A program made the translations under genes and the position numbers. The notes under the pieces are model-generated. The model did no database searches. It worked only from the letters and a program-made list of their open reading frames with translations, and was not told the DNA's origin. A stretch of DNA of 5,883 nucleotides. Source: JBCDCU01 sp039180865. Lineage in GTDB: Bacteria; Pseudomonadota; Alphaproteobacteria; Rhizobiales; JACESI01. Positions 5,573 through 5,883 of this stretch are shown in pieces (the first letter of the stretch is position 1; each line of letters begins with the position of its first letter). The stretch lies in contig JBCDCZ010000289.1 in the NCBI GenBank assembly GCA_039180865.1, positions 1-5,883 of the forward strand, read 5' to 3'.

Positions 5573-5883
5573 TCACCGCCGAAACCAGAGTCTGTCGCAC
5601 CGTCCGTCGCAGATATCCGTCAGCCCGCAATTACAAATCTTTTGTCCTTGCGAACCCGAAACGCCGCCCGGCTTTTGCCCCCGAAACGCGTGGTAGAGGC
5701 TGCGCCCGATTAAGCGGCCGGTGAGAAAACTCGATGTCAGTGTGATGAGCGGCAGGATGAAGCCGGTGACTGCGGAAAAGATGATGAACCACGCTGCCAC
5801 ATTGCCCTGTTCGGCCTGCTGGTGCTGGCCGCTCATGACGATCACGAAGACACCGAATGTCAAAGGCACACTCAGAACGCCAA
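5573..5883 (-). CDS. Small membrane protein with Cys-rich tail (N-terminus outside the window)
   Basis: Family not recognised. The frame is open to the window edge. A GTG at 5869 is available, but it lies inside a hydrophobic stretch (GVLSVPLTFGVFVIVMSG) and has no Shine-Dalgarno, so the true start is probably beyond the window. After that helix come a polar loop (QHQQAEQGN) and a second helix (WFIIFSAVTGFILPLITL). The family-like segment SSFLTGRLIGRSLYHAFRG follows, aligning with the downstream protein. Unlike that protein it carries about 30 more residues ending ICNCGLTDICDGRCDRLWFR, with four Cys in the pattern C-x-C-x5-C-x3-C. The tail should lie on the side opposite to, or the same as, the start depending on the missing part. 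It could bind metal or form disulphides; this is a guess from spacing only. Confidence 0.7.
   Translation of the reverse strand, partial: GVLSVPLTFGVFVIVMSGQHQQAEQGNVAAWFIIFSAVTGFILPLITLTSSFLTGRLIGRSLYHAFRGQKPGGVSGSQGQKICNCGLTDICDGRCDRLWFRR

Overview
The window looks like chromosomal DNA from a Gram-negative alphaproteobacterium. The support is a FecI-type sigma factor, FecR regulator and STN-type TonB-dependent receptor set, fairly GC-rich coding DNA, and GC-rich palindromic intergenic repeats of a kind common in that class. The lineage is inferred from gene content and style only; no rRNA or other marker is present.

Layout. (1) Positions 1-2732, minus strand: a cell-surface signalling set read leftwards as ECF sigma factor (2229-2732), FecR-like anti-sigma regulator (1185-2090) and a TonB-dependent receptor with an N-terminal STN signalling domain (1-1088, cut by the window edge). 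The gaps are 138 and 96 bases. By analogy with Fec systems, ligand binding at the receptor would be passed through its STN domain to the periplasmic part of FecR, which then releases or activates the sigma factor to transcribe the receptor gene. (2) Positions 2733-3026: the leader between the sigma gene and a divergent plus-strand gene. It holds a strong perfect inverted repeat just ahead of the sigma start. (3) Positions 3027-3893, plus strand: a gene of unknown function that appears damaged at its 5' end. An excellent ribosome binding site and ATG at 3027 begin a signal-peptide-like frame. An amber codon at 3159-3161 breaks it, and the same frame then stays open for 237 codons after the ATG at 3180. 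(4) Positions 3895-4215, minus strand: a small three-helix membrane protein, convergent with the previous gene with one base between them. A GGT-rich hexamer-like low-complexity tract lies directly ahead of its start. (5) Positions 4421-5068: two direct copies of a composite palindromic repeat of about 260 bp, at a pitch of about 394 bp, with no convincing gene. (6) Positions 5209-5883, minus strand: two adjacent small membrane proteins, four bases apart and probably paralogous. The upstream one runs off the window and ends in a short Cys-rich tail.

The most interesting points are the broken lipoprotein-like gene, the composite repeat pair, the hairpins in front of the sigma and receptor genes, and the tandem membrane-protein paralogues. 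I see no clear new defence system, RNA gene, CRISPR array or transposase.
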